Below, piece by piece: positions 34,802 to 43,395 of a DNA stretch of 46,054 nucleotides. The notes under the pieces were generated by a model. That model was not told where the DNA came from and ran no database searches. It saw only the letters and a list, made by a program, of their open reading frames with translations. A program made the translations under genes and the position numbers. Source of the stretch: Pseudonocardiales bacterium. GTDB lineage: Bacteria; Actinomycetota; Actinomycetes; Mycobacteriales; QHCD01. Where the stretch lies: the NCBI GenBank assembly GCA_003244255.1, contig QHCD01000038.1, positions 1-46,054 on the forward strand, written 5' to 3'. Within the stretch, counting starts at the first letter, position 1; every line of letters starts with the position of its first letter.

Positions 34802-34844
34802 GAATCCATTCCAGACGTTCCACTTCCGGATTGGTTGGGATGCC

Positions 34845-35810
34845 GTGAAACCCGAGGCGAGCCCCACCGCGCGGGCGCTGCTGGCGCTCGAACTGCTGCA
34901 GGGCAGCCCGGGCATCACCGCGGACCGGCTCGCCGACAAGCTCGGCGTCTCGGAGCGGGCGGCGCGGCGCTACGTCGCCATCCTGCGCGAGGCCGGCATA
35001 CCGATCCGGTCGGTCCGCGGACCCTACGGTGGCTACCGCCTCGGCCGCGGCCTGCGGCTGCCGCCCCTGACTTTCAGCGCCGCCGAGGCCCTCGGCCTGG
35101 TCATGGCCGTGCTCGACGGTCACCACGACGCGAGCGATTCCACCGAGCCGGTCGGCAGTGCGCTCGGCAAGATCGTGCGGGCACTCCCGGAGCCGGTGGC
35201 CGCCGAGGCCGAGGCGGTCCGGCGGACGACGGCGGCCGCCCCCGACCGCGCCGCTGCCCGGCCTGACCCCGGTATCACGACCGCCCTCGTACAGGCCTGC
35301 TCCAACCAGCGACAGGTGCAGCTCGGCTACCGCTCCGAGGCCGGCGCGGAATGGGTCATGGAGGTCGACCCGTGGGCCGTCGTCGTACGCCACGGCCGGT
35401 GGTACCTGCTGTGCCGGTCCCACACCACGGACGCCCGCCGGGCCTACCGGATCGACCGGGTTCGCGCGGTGGACGTGCTCGAACACACCTTCAGCCCACC
35501 CGCGGACCTCGACCCGGTCGCCATGCTCGAGGACCATCTCGCCGTCGGATGGGAGTACGACGTCGAGGTCATCATCGACGCGCCCCTCGACACCGTGGCG
35601 CGTTGCGTCCCCCGCGCCATCGGCGGGCTCGAGCCGCTCGACGCCAGGACCACCCGCCTGGTCGGCAGCACCAGCAACCCGGCGTGGTACGCCGAGCAGC
35701 TCGCGGCAATCCCGGCGCCGTACCGGATCGCGAGATGCTCCGAACTCCAGGCGGCTGCGCGCGTCCTCGGACAGCGGCTGCTGGCGGCAAGTGAGAGTCC
35801 ACGGCCCTGA
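34845..35810 (+). CDS. WYL-domain HTH transcriptional regulator (YafY-like)
   Basis: 321 residues. The N-terminal DeoR-type winged HTH (ALLALELLQGSPGITADRLA, LGVSERAARRYVAILREAGI) is followed by a WYL ligand-sensing domain (VDPWAVVVRHGRWYLLCRSH, then AYRIDRVRAVDVLEHTF) and the WCX C-terminal region. GTG 34845 lies 56 bp from the divergent DUF664 start, the usual local-regulator arrangement. WYL regulators are frequent in defence regions. The protein appears intact. Confidence 0.88.
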   Translation: MKPEASPTARALLALELLQGSPGITADRLADKLGVSERAARRYVAILREAGIPIRSVRGPYGGYRLGRGLRLPPLTFSAAEALGLVMAVLDGHHDASDSTEPVGSALGKIVRALPEPVAAEAEAVRRTTAAAPDRAAARPDPGITTALVQACSNQRQVQLGYRSEAGAEWVMEVDPWAVVVRHGRWYLLCRSHTTDARRAYRIDRVRAVDVLEHTFSPPADLDPVAMLEDHLAVGWEYDVEVIIDAPLDTVARCVPRAIGGLEPLDARTTRLVGSTSNPAWYAEQLAAIPAPYRIARCSELQAAARVLGQRLLAASESPRP

Positions 35811-36292
35811 CCTCGGCCGTTCGAGAAGCCCGAGACCAGCCGCAGCGGGGTCGTGTGGTCGCCGCGATGGTCTGCGCCCTGGCGCTCACGGCATCGGGCG
35901 GCCGCACCCCGCGCTCCCGGCCGGCGCCGACGTCGCACAGCACAGCTGGACGCCCGATGCCCGCGGCCGAAGCCCGCCTCGGCTGCGACGAACCAATCCG
36001 GTCCGCTACGACGCCGCAGCCTCAGATGCGGCGATTCCTCAATGCGATCGCGATGGTTCCTTCCACCATGCAGGCCGACCACACCGGCATCGAGGAAGCG
36101 CCCCACCAGCTCTTCATCAAGAGCGCGCTGTCCATCCGCGCTGGGCAGCCAGCAACCTTGGCTGTTCCGGCCGGATGGATCCAGCACGTGGCCGTCGAAT
36201 GGGGGACGAGCACCCGGCGATGGACGACGAAGTTGACGATTCCCGCCTGCCCACCCGCGGCCGGAGGCCCTCGCGGGAGCGCACTGCCCTCC
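35811..36292. other. gene-poor degraded stretch after the WYL gene
   Basis: Several overlapping frames are open on both strands only because of high GC. On the minus strand, pieces such as AGIVNFVVHRRVLVPHSTA in one frame and FDGHVLDPSGRNSQ in the next could be the tail of the decayed HNH gene at 36293. Nothing intact is supported. Confidence 0.45.
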
Positions 36293-36412
36293 TTAACAGA
36301 GATGCTGCGCCGTCAGTCCGCGCGGGGAATCGCAACCCGGATAGCGGCAGCATGCGCCGTCGCGCATCAACAGGTCCGGCGGCCTTCGGTCAGGCCTGTC
36401 AGTCGCCGTAAC
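36293..36412 (-). pseudogene. remnant of a DUF222/HNH endonuclease
   Basis: The block DRRPPDLLMRDGACCRYPGC followed by DSPRGLTAQHL matches the first half of the HNH motif of DUF222-type nucleases (LLxRDGxCxFPGC...LxAHHL). The frame stops right after QHLC, before the Asn/His part. No DUF222 region is found upstream. Confidence 0.6.
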
Positions 36413-36591
36413 CCGATCGGCCAGTGAGCCCCGAAGCCCTCGACGAGCTGCGCGACCGGACGTGCACGCCGGCGGCGACCAGCGCGTCGGCGCCGCCCAT
36501 TGGTCTGAAGACCAGCGATGAGTTGCTCGGCTCAATCGGGTCATAGCTGGGTACGCGAGCCTATGGAGGACGCTCAGTGAGACGACTGTTC

Positions 36592-36891
36592 CTACCCAGC
36601 TCGGCGGCCCGCGCGGGCGGCTTGACGGACCAGGTGGTCGCGCTCGGCGACATTCGTGGCCCGGCGGGCGGCCTCGGCGTACGCTGCGGCAGCGGCAGGG
36701 AGGTCGCCGCCCAGCTCGTGCAGGTGGCCGCGGACGGCGTGCCAGCGGTGCCGCTCGCCGATAACGTCACGCAGCCGGTCGGTTTCGCGCAGCCCGGCGG
36801 CGGCGCCAAGGACGTGGCCGACCGCGACCGCGCGCCCGAGCACCGCGGCGGGGTCCTGGCGCACCGGGTCGTCAGTGAGGGCGACGAGGTT
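36592..36891 (-). pseudogene. C-terminal remnant of an ECF sigma factor (DUF6596-type)
   Basis: About 100 codons from NLVALTDDPVRQDPAAVLGR through LRETDRLRDVIGERHRWHAV to LPAAAAAYAEAARRATNVAE and RDHLVRQAARAG. This is the TPR-like C-terminal extension of SigJ/DUF6596-type sigma factors. Regions 2 and 4 are absent; sequence upstream of 36892 is AT-richer and unrelated. Confidence 0.6.
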
Positions 36892-37126
36892 TTAACAGGC
36901 CGGGACCGCCCTTCTTGGCGAGCAGCGTTCGCTGCGGCCACACCGCCGCCGGGTACGTCAAGCCCCGTCATCGAACGACGACCAAAGAACGCAAGGCGGC
37001 CAGGCACAGCCAACCGGCCGTCGCGCATGGGATCAGTCAGCAGGACGGTCCCGTCAGCGGCGTCGCTATTGGATAACGAGGTCGAACTGGGCCCCTTGCT
37101 CGTCACGGCGCGCGCGGTGGCGGCAA

Positions 37127-37921
37127 TCAGCGATAGATCGCGAGGATGTCGAGCATGAGTGCCGGACCAGGGAGGTATTCGCCCTCCTTGCCCGGAGCAG
37201 GTGCCTGACGCTCCATCCTCCGACGCTCCTCACGCGGCAGAAGTTTCAGGCCGGGGAAGGTGAGATAAGGCTTCCAGCGACCCGAGGGGACGGCCTTCGA
37301 AACCTTACCGACAACGCGCGCCCTGCCCTCGACGTCACCATTCAGCGAGCCGTCAGTCAGCTGGCCGGCCACCCGCCAGTCCGTCTCGTCGTCCTCGCCG
37401 ACGACGAGCAGGCTAGCGTCCAACCCGCTGACGAAGCCGGATACGGCGCTCAGCTCCTCATCGTTCGGCAGCCCCTCGGTGTTCAATCCGAGAGTCCTCG
37501 CCATCGGCAGTAGGTTCTGTATCATGCCGATGGCCCTGAGGGCCTCGCCAGACCGGGCCAGAGTCTGAATGATCTCCGGGACGTACAGATCGCATTCCCA
37601 CGAGAGCATCGCTCCGATGCCGATCCCGTCGAGGTCCGTGTCGGGCTGCAAGACCTCCACCCAGCCGAGCGCTTCTGGCTCGGCGGCGGCGGCCCGAAGC
37701 AGCCGATCGAATCGTGCCTCGTCCGTGTCGGCGAGAGTCCTTGACTCCTCTTCCTCGCGCGACCTCTCGCCCGAGGCATTGATCACCCTCACATCGACGC
37801 CACCGGTACCTGTGCCGGACCGCAACAGGCGCGTCGTCGACTCGGTCGTCAAACCACCTTCCAAAACGGTCACGTACTGGCCGAGAGCGGTCTTGTCCAG
37901 GTAGATGAAGCGCCGAAGCAT
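37127..37921 (-). CDS. DUF6414-like protein
   Basis: 264 residues, apparently intact. It opens MLRRFIYLDKTALGQYVTVL followed by EGGLTTESTTRLLRSG. The middle contains LGWVEVLQPDTDLDGIGIGA and LSWECDLYVPEIIQTLARSG, and it ends LPGPALMLDILAIYR. The pattern matches a family of uncharacterised bacterial proteins (DUF6414 as I recall it) scattered in accessory regions. There is no membrane helix. ATG 37921 lies 6 nt after TACCTT, suggesting a leaderless message. A defence role is only guessed from location. Confidence 0.68.
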   Translation of the reverse strand: MLRRFIYLDKTALGQYVTVLEGGLTTESTTRLLRSGTGTGGVDVRVINASGERSREEEESRTLADTDEARFDRLLRAAAAEPEALGWVEVLQPDTDLDGIGIGAMLSWECDLYVPEIIQTLARSGEALRAIGMIQNLLPMARTLGLNTEGLPNDEELSAVSGFVSGLDASLLVVGEDDETDWRVAGQLTDGSLNGDVEGRARVVGKVSKAVPSGRWKPYLTFPGLKLLPREERRRMERQAPAPGKEGEYLPGPALMLDILAIYR

Positions 37922-37927
37922 GCAGTG

Positions 37928-37933
37928 AAGGTA
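37928..37933 (-). promoter_or_regulatory. -10 box of the DUF6414-like gene (leaderless)
   Basis: TACCTT on the minus strand, 6-nt spacer CACTGC, then ATG. Confidence 0.4.
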
Positions 37934-38249
37934 CTGCCGGGCCGGAGTGCGCGCTGATGACCGCCCGCCAGGGCGCAACGTTCACGAGTCCGAACCAGCA
38001 GCATTCGCCGAGGCTGCACTGACCTGGCTCGGTACCGAAGCCAGTGCCCGGCACCGTCGCCCTAGCAACCCCGCAAGAGGAACGTCCTACGGGTCAAGCG
38101 CTCGGTTCGGGCTGACGCCGCAGTGACCTTGCCCCGTGAGACGTCCGAAATCCCCGAAGACGTGCCCGCAATAGAGCCCGGTGACGGTATCTCAACCGCT
38201 ACAGCCTCCGGGTGGCCAGGATGCTCGTCGAGTACGCCCGCTGCTCGAT
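37934..38249. other. gene-poor stretch before the phosphatase gene
   Basis: Mixed-composition sequence. No supported gene, tRNA, att-like repeat or transposase remnant is seen. Confidence 0.4.
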
Positions 38250-38480
38250 CAGCGTCGCCGCTCGATCGCCACCGCGATCTCGGTCAGCGCAGCAACGGCC
38301 ACGATCGATGACGCCGGACGGCGCTACGGCAATGAACGCGAACGACGCGCGGCATGCCTGCACGCTTTGATCATCGACGCGCCCAACCCTGTGACACGAT
38401 GCTCGTCCTCGAGCAGGACTACACGATGCTCGGCTGGGACAGACCAGCTCGGCCGGGTCTCGGGCTCGTTTCCTGAAGCT
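38250..38480 (+). pseudogene. possible degraded hypothetical gene
   Basis: One frame reads ATAISVSAATATIDDAGRRY and then ERRAACLHALIIDAPNPVTR. The adjacent frame continues plausibly as MLVLEQDYTMLGWDRPARPG and ends at a TGA near 38477. The join by a small indel near 38400 looks like a decayed reading frame, but I cannot name the family. Confidence 0.25.
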
Positions 38481-38496
38481 CATCGCAACAGCCCGC

Positions 38497-39132
38497 TCAG
38501 GCGCCGGGGGTGGTGTCCGGCGGCGTGGCGCCGGCCGGCTCGGCGTAACCGATCGAGACCAGCCGGTCGTCGTCGTAGGTCAGGGTTGTGAGCGATGCCA
38601 GGCCGCACTGGCGCTTGCGCGGGTCGTGCCAGAGCCGCTGGTTGGACAGCGCCCGCCGGGTCACCCAGATCGGCAGCTGGTGGGTCACGCAGACGGCCTG
38701 GTGGCCGCGGGCAGACACGCGAGCGTCGGCCGTTGCATCGAGCGTCCGCTGCGCGATGTCGGTGTAGGGCTCCCCCCAGGACGGGCGCATCGGGTTGCGC
38801 AGCCGCCACCAGTTCACCGGATCGCGCAGCACCCCGTTCGCGCCGATGCCGAACCGGCCGCCCTGGAAGTAGTTGTCGGCCTCGATCAGCCGCTGGTCGA
38901 TCACCGGCGTGAGGTTCAGCGCGGTGGCCAGCGGAGACGCGGTCTCCTGGGCCCGTTCCAGCGGGCTCGACACCAGGTGCGTGACGTCGCGTGCGGCGAG
39001 ATGCCGGGCCACGGCCTCGGCCATCTCCCGGCCGCGGTCGGAGAGGTGGTAGCCGGGCAGCCGGCCGTAGAGCACGCCGCTTGGGTTCTCGACCTCGCCG
39101 TGGCGCAGCAGGTGGACGACGGTCCGGGTCAT
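38497..39132 (-). CDS. histidine phosphatase (phosphoglycerate mutase-like)
   Basis: 211 residues with the phosphohistidine motif [20 protein letters not shown] near the N-terminus, [15 protein letters not shown], and the second catalytic His in [13 protein letters not shown]. The substrate is unknown. ATG 39132 overlaps the hemL stop (ATGA). This gene normally precedes the thioredoxin/ccdA/resB genes in actinobacteria; here the 8.9-kb accessory region follows instead. Confidence 0.9.
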   Translation of the reverse strand: MTRTVVHLLRHGEVENPSGVLYGRLPGYHLSDRGREMAEAVARHLAARDVTHLVSSPLERAQETASPLATALNLTPVIDQRLIEADNYFQGGRFGIGANGVLRDPVNWWRLRNPMRPSWGEPYTDIAQRTLDATADARVSARGHQAVCVTHQLPIWVTRRALSNQRLWHDPRKRQCGLASLTTLTYDDDRLVSIGYAEPAGATPPDTTPGA

Positions 39133-40439
39133 GCTTGCGCGGCTTCGGCGGCGGCAGCCGCGGCGGCCGGGAGAGCCGAGGCGATGCGATCGAGCGCGGC
39201 ATCGTCGTGGGCCGCGGAGACGAACCAGGCCTCGAACGCCGACGGCGGCAGGTACACACCGGCCCGCAGCATCGCGTGGAAGAACGCCGCGAACGCAGCC
39301 GTGTCCTGCCTGCGGGCGGCGGCGTAGTCGCGCACGTCGTCGGCCGTGAAGAAGATCGAGAACAGGCTGCCGGCGGCCTGCACGCGGTGCGGCACGCCGG
39401 CCGCCGTGAGGGCATCGCCGGCGAGCTGCGCGACCAGCACCGCCGTGGTGTCGACGTGGGCGTAGACGGCGGGATCGCAGCGGCGCAGGGTGGCCAGCCC
39501 GGCGGCAACCGCGACGGGATTACCGGACAGGGTGCCGGCCTGGTAGACGGGACCTTCCGGAGCCAGCGCGGCCATCACGTCGGCCCGGCCGCCGAACGCC
39601 GCAGCCGGCAGGCCGCCGCCCATCACCTTGCCGAACGTGAACAGGTCGGCGTCGACCGGATCCAGGCCGTACCACCCGGAAGCGGAGACCCGGAACCCGG
39701 TCATCACCTCGTCGGAGATCAGCAGCGCGCCGTGCTGGGCAGTGATCTCGCGCAGCGCGGCGTTGAACCCGTCGCGCGGCGGCACGACGCCCATGTTCGC
39801 GGCCGCTGCTTCGGTTATCACACAAGCGATTTCAGCACCGCGCTCAGAGAACACCTGATCGACGGCGGCGATGTCGTTGTACGGCAGCACCATCGTGTCG
39901 GCCGTCTGCGCACCGGTAACGCCAGGCGTATCCGGGATCGCGAGGGTCGCGACGCCGGACCCCCCGGCGGCGAGCAGCGAGTCGACGTGCCCGTGATAGC
40001 AGCCGGCGAACTTCACCACGGCGCGCCGGCCGGTGAACCCCCGGGCCAGCCGGACGGCCGACATGGTCGCCTCGGTGCCCGAGTTGACGAGCCGCACCTT
40101 CTGCACCGGTGCCACCCGCGCGACGATCTGCTCGGCGAGCTCGACCTCGCCCGACGTCGGCGTCCCGAAGGACGTCCCGTGCGCGGCCGCGGCCTGCACC
40201 GCGGCGACCACGTCGGGATGTGCGTGCCCCAGGATCATCGGCCCCCACGACCCGACCAGGTCGACGTACTCGGTGCCGTCGGCGTCGACGATGTAGGGGC
40301 CGTGGCCGCTGGTCATGAACCGCGGCGTGCCGCCGACCGCGCGGAACGCCCGCACGGGGGAGTTCACGCCTCCCGGCGTCACCGCGAGCGCGCGGTCAAA
40401 GAGCGCGGCGGATTCGCGAGCGACGGGATCGGAGGGCAT
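39129..40439 (-). CDS. hemL: glutamate-1-semialdehyde 2,1-aminomutase
   Basis: PLP enzyme making 5-aminolevulinate from glutamate semialdehyde. The 436 residues include [46 protein letters not shown] (cofactor Asp) and the PLP lysine in [21 protein letters not shown] 40439 is preceded by CAGACT 6 nt away, a near-match to the leaderless boxes seen elsewhere. The start is separated from hemB by a decayed Uma2 gene, so it probably has its own promoter. Confidence 0.95.
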   Translation of the reverse strand: MPSDPVARESAALFDRALAVTPGGVNSPVRAFRAVGGTPRFMTSGHGPYIVDADGTEYVDLVGSWGPMILGHAHPDVVAAVQAAAAHGTSFGTPTSGEVELAEQIVARVAPVQKVRLVNSGTEATMSAVRLARGFTGRRAVVKFAGCYHGHVDSLLAAGGSGVATLAIPDTPGVTGAQTADTMVLPYNDIAAVDQVFSERGAEIACVITEAAAANMGVVPPRDGFNAALREITAQHGALLISDEVMTGFRVSASGWYGLDPVDADLFTFGKVMGGGLPAAAFGGRADVMAALAPEGPVYQAGTLSGNPVAVAAGLATLRRCDPAVYAHVDTTAVLVAQLAGDALTAAGVPHRVQAAGSLFSIFFTADDVRDYAAARRQDTAAFAAFFHAMLRAGVYLPPSAFEAWFVSAAHDDAALDRIASALPAAAAAAAEAAQA

Positions 40440-40571
40440 GCCCGCAGTCTGTCAGCGCCGCTGCCAAACCGCGGCACAGGTGCGTTGACGAGCCGGGCCG
40501 CGTTGGCATCGGACCTCCGGCGCCGGCAGAGGCACCGTGCGACACTGCTCGACAGACGAGAGGAGCTCGGG

Positions 40572-40774
40572 GTGACGGCTCTTCCAGCGCCGCCGGGTCG
40601 GCTGCTGACGATTGCCGAGTTCGCGGCGCTCGGAGAGGACGACCGCTACCGCTGGGAACTCCAGGAGGGCAACCTCGTCATGTCGCCGAGCCCGCCGACG
40701 ACGGCGAGATGACCGGCGTGTTCACCGCGACCGAGCCGTATCCGCTCACGATCACCCTGGACCGTCTCGGCTGA
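40572..40774 (+). pseudogene. Uma2-family endonuclease remnant (N- and C-termini only)
   Basis: GTG 40572 (GAGGAG site) opens TALPAPPGRLLTIAEFAALG, then DDRYRWELQEGNLVMSPSPP, the standard Uma2/DUF820 N-terminus. Near 40697 the text jumps, out of frame, to DDGEMTGVFTATEPYPLTIT and LDRLG, the usual C-terminal end. Roughly 110-120 central codons including the nuclease core are gone. It lies antisense to hem transcription in the hemB-hemL gap. Confidence 0.78.
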
Positions 40775-40805
40775 ACGGTCCGCGTCCCGCGAGGATGGTT
40801 GTCGC

Positions 40806-40845
40806 CACAGACCGGCACAGACCGGCACAGACCGGCACAGACAGG
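40806..40845 (+). repeat. 10-bp tandem repeat downstream of hemB
   Basis: The unit cacagaccgg occurs three times in a row, followed by cacagacagg, ending just beyond the hemB stop. A simple repeat of no evident function. Confidence 0.8.
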
Positions 40846-40849
40846 CCGG

Positions 40850-41845
40850 TCAGGACAGCCAGCCGGCGACCTCGCTCGCCCAGTACGTCAGCACGACGTC
40901 GGCACCGGCGCGGCGGATCGCGGTCAGCGTCTCGACCACGGCGCGGCGTCGATCCACCCACCCGCGAGCCGCCGCAGCCTCCACCATCGCGTACTCCCCC
41001 GAGACCTGGTAGGCGGCGACGGGTACGTCGACGGCGTCGGCCACCTGCCGCAGCACGTCGAGGTAGGGGAGTGCCGGCTTGACCATCACGGCGTCGGCAC
41101 CCTCGGCGAGATCCAGCCGCACCTCCCGCAGCGCCTCCGAGCCGGAGCGGGCGAAATCTTGCTGGTAGCCGGCGCGATCGCCGAACCGCGGCGCGCCCTC
41201 GGCGGCGTCGCGGAACGGCCCGTAGAACGCCGACGCGTACTTCGCCGAGTAGGCCAGGATCGGCACGCCGGCGTGGCCGTGCACATCCAGGCCGGCGCGG
41301 ATCGCCGCGACCTGGCCGTCCATCATCCCGCTGGGGGCGACGACGTGAGCCCCGGCGTCGGCCTGCGCCACCGCGACGTCGGCGTAGCGCCGCAACGTCG
41401 CGTCGTTGTCGACGTCGCCGGCATCGGTGAGCAGGCCGCAGTGGCCGTGGTCGGTGTATTCGCACAGGCACAGGTCCGCCATCAGTACGGTGTCGTCGCC
41501 GAGGTCCCCGCGCAGCGCGCGCAGCGCCCGTTGGACGACGCCCCCCTCGGCGCTCGCCCCCGAGCCGTTGCCGTCCTTCGCCGCGGGGATGCCGAAGAGC
41601 ATCAGCCCGCCGACGCCGGCCGCAACCGCGCCGGCGGCCTCCTTGCGCAGCGAGTCGACCGTGTGCTGCGCGACGCCGGGCATCGAGGCCACCGGAGCCG
41701 GCTCTGGGATGCCTTCCTTGACGAAGAGGGGCAGCACCAGCTCCGCCGGGCAGAGCCGGGTCGATGCCACCAGCCGGCGCAGCGCCGGCGTCGATCGCAG
41801 CCGTCGCGGCCGCGCCGCCGGGAACTGGGCGCTCCCGCTGGTCAT
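40850..41845 (-). CDS. hemB: delta-aminolevulinic acid dehydratase (porphobilinogen synthase)
   Basis: Condenses two 5-aminolevulinates to porphobilinogen. The 331 residues show RLRSTPALRRLVASTRL, LVLPLFVKEG, the metal-site region DLCLCEYTDHGHCG, the Schiff-base lysines in LAYSAKYASAFYGPFRDA and DAVMVKPALPYLDV, and YQVSGEYAM. The open frame runs through hemD in the wrong frame; ATG 41845 overlaps the hemD stop (ATGA). Confidence 0.95.
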   Translation of the reverse strand: MTSGSAQFPAARPRRLRSTPALRRLVASTRLCPAELVLPLFVKEGIPEPAPVASMPGVAQHTVDSLRKEAAGAVAAGVGGLMLFGIPAAKDGNGSGASAEGGVVQRALRALRGDLGDDTVLMADLCLCEYTDHGHCGLLTDAGDVDNDATLRRYADVAVAQADAGAHVVAPSGMMDGQVAAIRAGLDVHGHAGVPILAYSAKYASAFYGPFRDAAEGAPRFGDRAGYQQDFARSGSEALREVRLDLAEGADAVMVKPALPYLDVLRQVADAVDVPVAAYQVSGEYAMVEAAAARGWVDRRRAVVETLTAIRRAGADVVLTYWASEVAGWLS

Positions 41846-43395
41846 CTGCGGCTGGGCTTGCCCCGCGCCGGGCGTCGCGACGGCGGGCTGGCCGCGCCGT
41901 TCTGCAGCAGGTCGGCGGCATAGGCGGCGAGCGCGTCGACCAGCGCGGGCACCTCGGCGACCTCGGGCTGCACGTCGACCCGCAGGCCGAACTCGGCGGC
42001 CGTCTCCGCGGTCTTCGGGCCGATGCACGCGACGATCGTGCGTGCGTGCGGCTTGCCGGCGATGCCGACCAGGTTCCGCACCGTCGACGACGACGTGAAG
42101 CACACGGCGTCGAACCCTCCGGACTTGATCGCCTCCCGCACCGGTGCCGGTGGCGGGGCGGCGCGCACCGTCCGGTACGCCGTCACGTCGTCGACCTCCC
42201 AGCCGCGCTCGGTGAGTCCGGCGGCGAGTGCCTCGGTGGCGATGTCGGCGCGGGGGAGCAACACGCGGTCGATCGGGTCGAGCACCTCGTCGTAGGGCGG
42301 GAAGTCCGCGAGCAGGCCGTCGCTGGACTGCTCGCCGGAGGGGATGAGTTCCGGCGTGATGCCGTAGGCGCGGACGACGTCGGCCGTCGGCTCGCCGATG
42401 CAGGCGATCTTCACCCCTGCGAAAGCGCGGGCGTCGAGGCCGAACTCCTCGAACTTCTCCCGGACCGCCCGCACCGCGTTCGCGGAGGTGAAGACGATCC
42501 ACTCGTAGCGCCCTGTCACCAATCCCTTGATCGCTCGCTCCACCTGGGCGGGTGTGCGCGGCGGCTCGACGGCGATGGTCGGTACCTCCTCGGCCATGGC
42601 GCCGTAGTCGGCCAGCCGGGGGGTCATGGCCCCGGCCTGATCGCGCGTGCGGGGAACCAGCACCCGCCAGCCGTAGAGCGGGCGGGTCTCCCACCACGCC
42701 AGCCGGCCGCGCCGCGCGACCGCGGGCCCGACGGTGAGGATGACGTCGGCGTCGGACTCCAGATCGCTCGCGTCGGCCTCGGCCGCCTCCAGCGTGGTGT
42801 CGACGGTCCGCTCGGTGTCCAGAGTGCCGCGCACCGAGAGACTGGCCGGCGAGTCGCCGCGGCGGCCGTGCTCCACCAGGGCCGCCGCCACCTTGCCGAC
42901 GTCGGCGGCGCCGACCGTCGCGATCACCGTGCCGGGTGCACCCGCAATCCCGGCCCAGTCGATGCCGTCGATCGCGTCACCGCGCACGTCGATAGCGGTG
43001 CGTGAGGATCCCGCGGCTACGCCGGCGTACGCCGGTACCGCCGTGTCGCTGACCACTCCGGGCACGACCCGCCAGGACAGCGACGTTCGGGCCACCGCCT
43101 GGCATTCCTTCACGACGGCGTCGGTGGTCATCGGGTCTCCGCTCACCAGCCGGACGACGTCGTGGCCCGCGCGCGCGTGTGCCACCAACGCCTTCGCGAT
43201 GGCCGCAGGGCCGCCCTCGGCCGTTGCGATCTCCCCGCCGGCCCGGTCGAGGATTGCCCTGGGCAGGCCGGGATCTGCGACGACGACGACGGCCGTCTCG
43301 AGCGCGGCCGCGGCATGGACGGTGAGCAGGCCGGGATCGCCTGGGCCGGCACCTACGAAGGTGATCCGGCCGGTCGGCTTGCGGGCGCGGGTCAT
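41842..43395 (-). CDS. hemD: fused uroporphyrinogen-III methyltransferase-like / uroporphyrinogen-III synthase
   Basis: 517 residues. The N-terminal ~245 are a SUMT/CobA-type tetrapyrrole methylase fold (ITFVGAGPGDPGLLTVHAAA, LVSGDPMTTDAVVKEC). The C-terminal half is HemD (RVLVPRTRDQAGAMTPRLAD, FTSANAVRAVREKFEEFG, FTSSSTVRNLVG). The methylase GGDP-type motif is reduced to SGDP, as I recall for other actinobacterial fusions, so methylation may be weak or lost. The synthase closes hydroxymethylbilane to uroporphyrinogen III. It overlaps hemC and hemB by 4 bp each. Confidence 0.93.
   Translation of the reverse strand: MTRARKPTGRITFVGAGPGDPGLLTVHAAAALETAVVVVADPGLPRAILDRAGGEIATAEGGPAAIAKALVAHARAGHDVVRLVSGDPMTTDAVVKECQAVARTSLSWRVVPGVVSDTAVPAYAGVAAGSSRTAIDVRGDAIDGIDWAGIAGAPGTVIATVGAADVGKVAAALVEHGRRGDSPASLSVRGTLDTERTVDTTLEAAEADASDLESDADVILTVGPAVARRGRLAWWETRPLYGWRVLVPRTRDQAGAMTPRLADYGAMAEEVPTIAVEPPRTPAQVERAIKGLVTGRYEWIVFTSANAVRAVREKFEEFGLDARAFAGVKIACIGEPTADVVRAYGITPELIPSGEQSSDGLLADFPPYDEVLDPIDRVLLPRADIATEALAAGLTERGWEVDDVTAYRTVRAAPPPAPVREAIKSGGFDAVCFTSSSTVRNLVGIAGKPHARTIVACIGPKTAETAAEFGLRVDVQPEVAEVPALVDALAAYAADLLQNGAASPPSRRPARGKPSRR

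Noticed and set aside
35855..36427. Plus-strand 190-aa ORF with a signal-peptide-like start (AAMVCALALTASGG)
   Set aside because: The hydrophobic start is short, the remainder has no coherent codon use or domain, and minus-strand HNH-like remnants explain part of it.
36577..37158. Plus-strand 193-aa ORF
   Set aside because: Antisense of the sigma-factor C-terminal remnant and adjoining non-coding sequence.
29530..38496. Integrative element with tRNA attachment site
   Set aside because: I looked for tRNA-like cloverleaf sequence, an integrase and matching direct repeats at both borders and could not see any.
41842..43395. Loss of the CobA domain as a new fusion type
   Set aside because: Methylase-HemD fusions with a reduced glycine motif are, as I recall, ordinary in actinobacteria.
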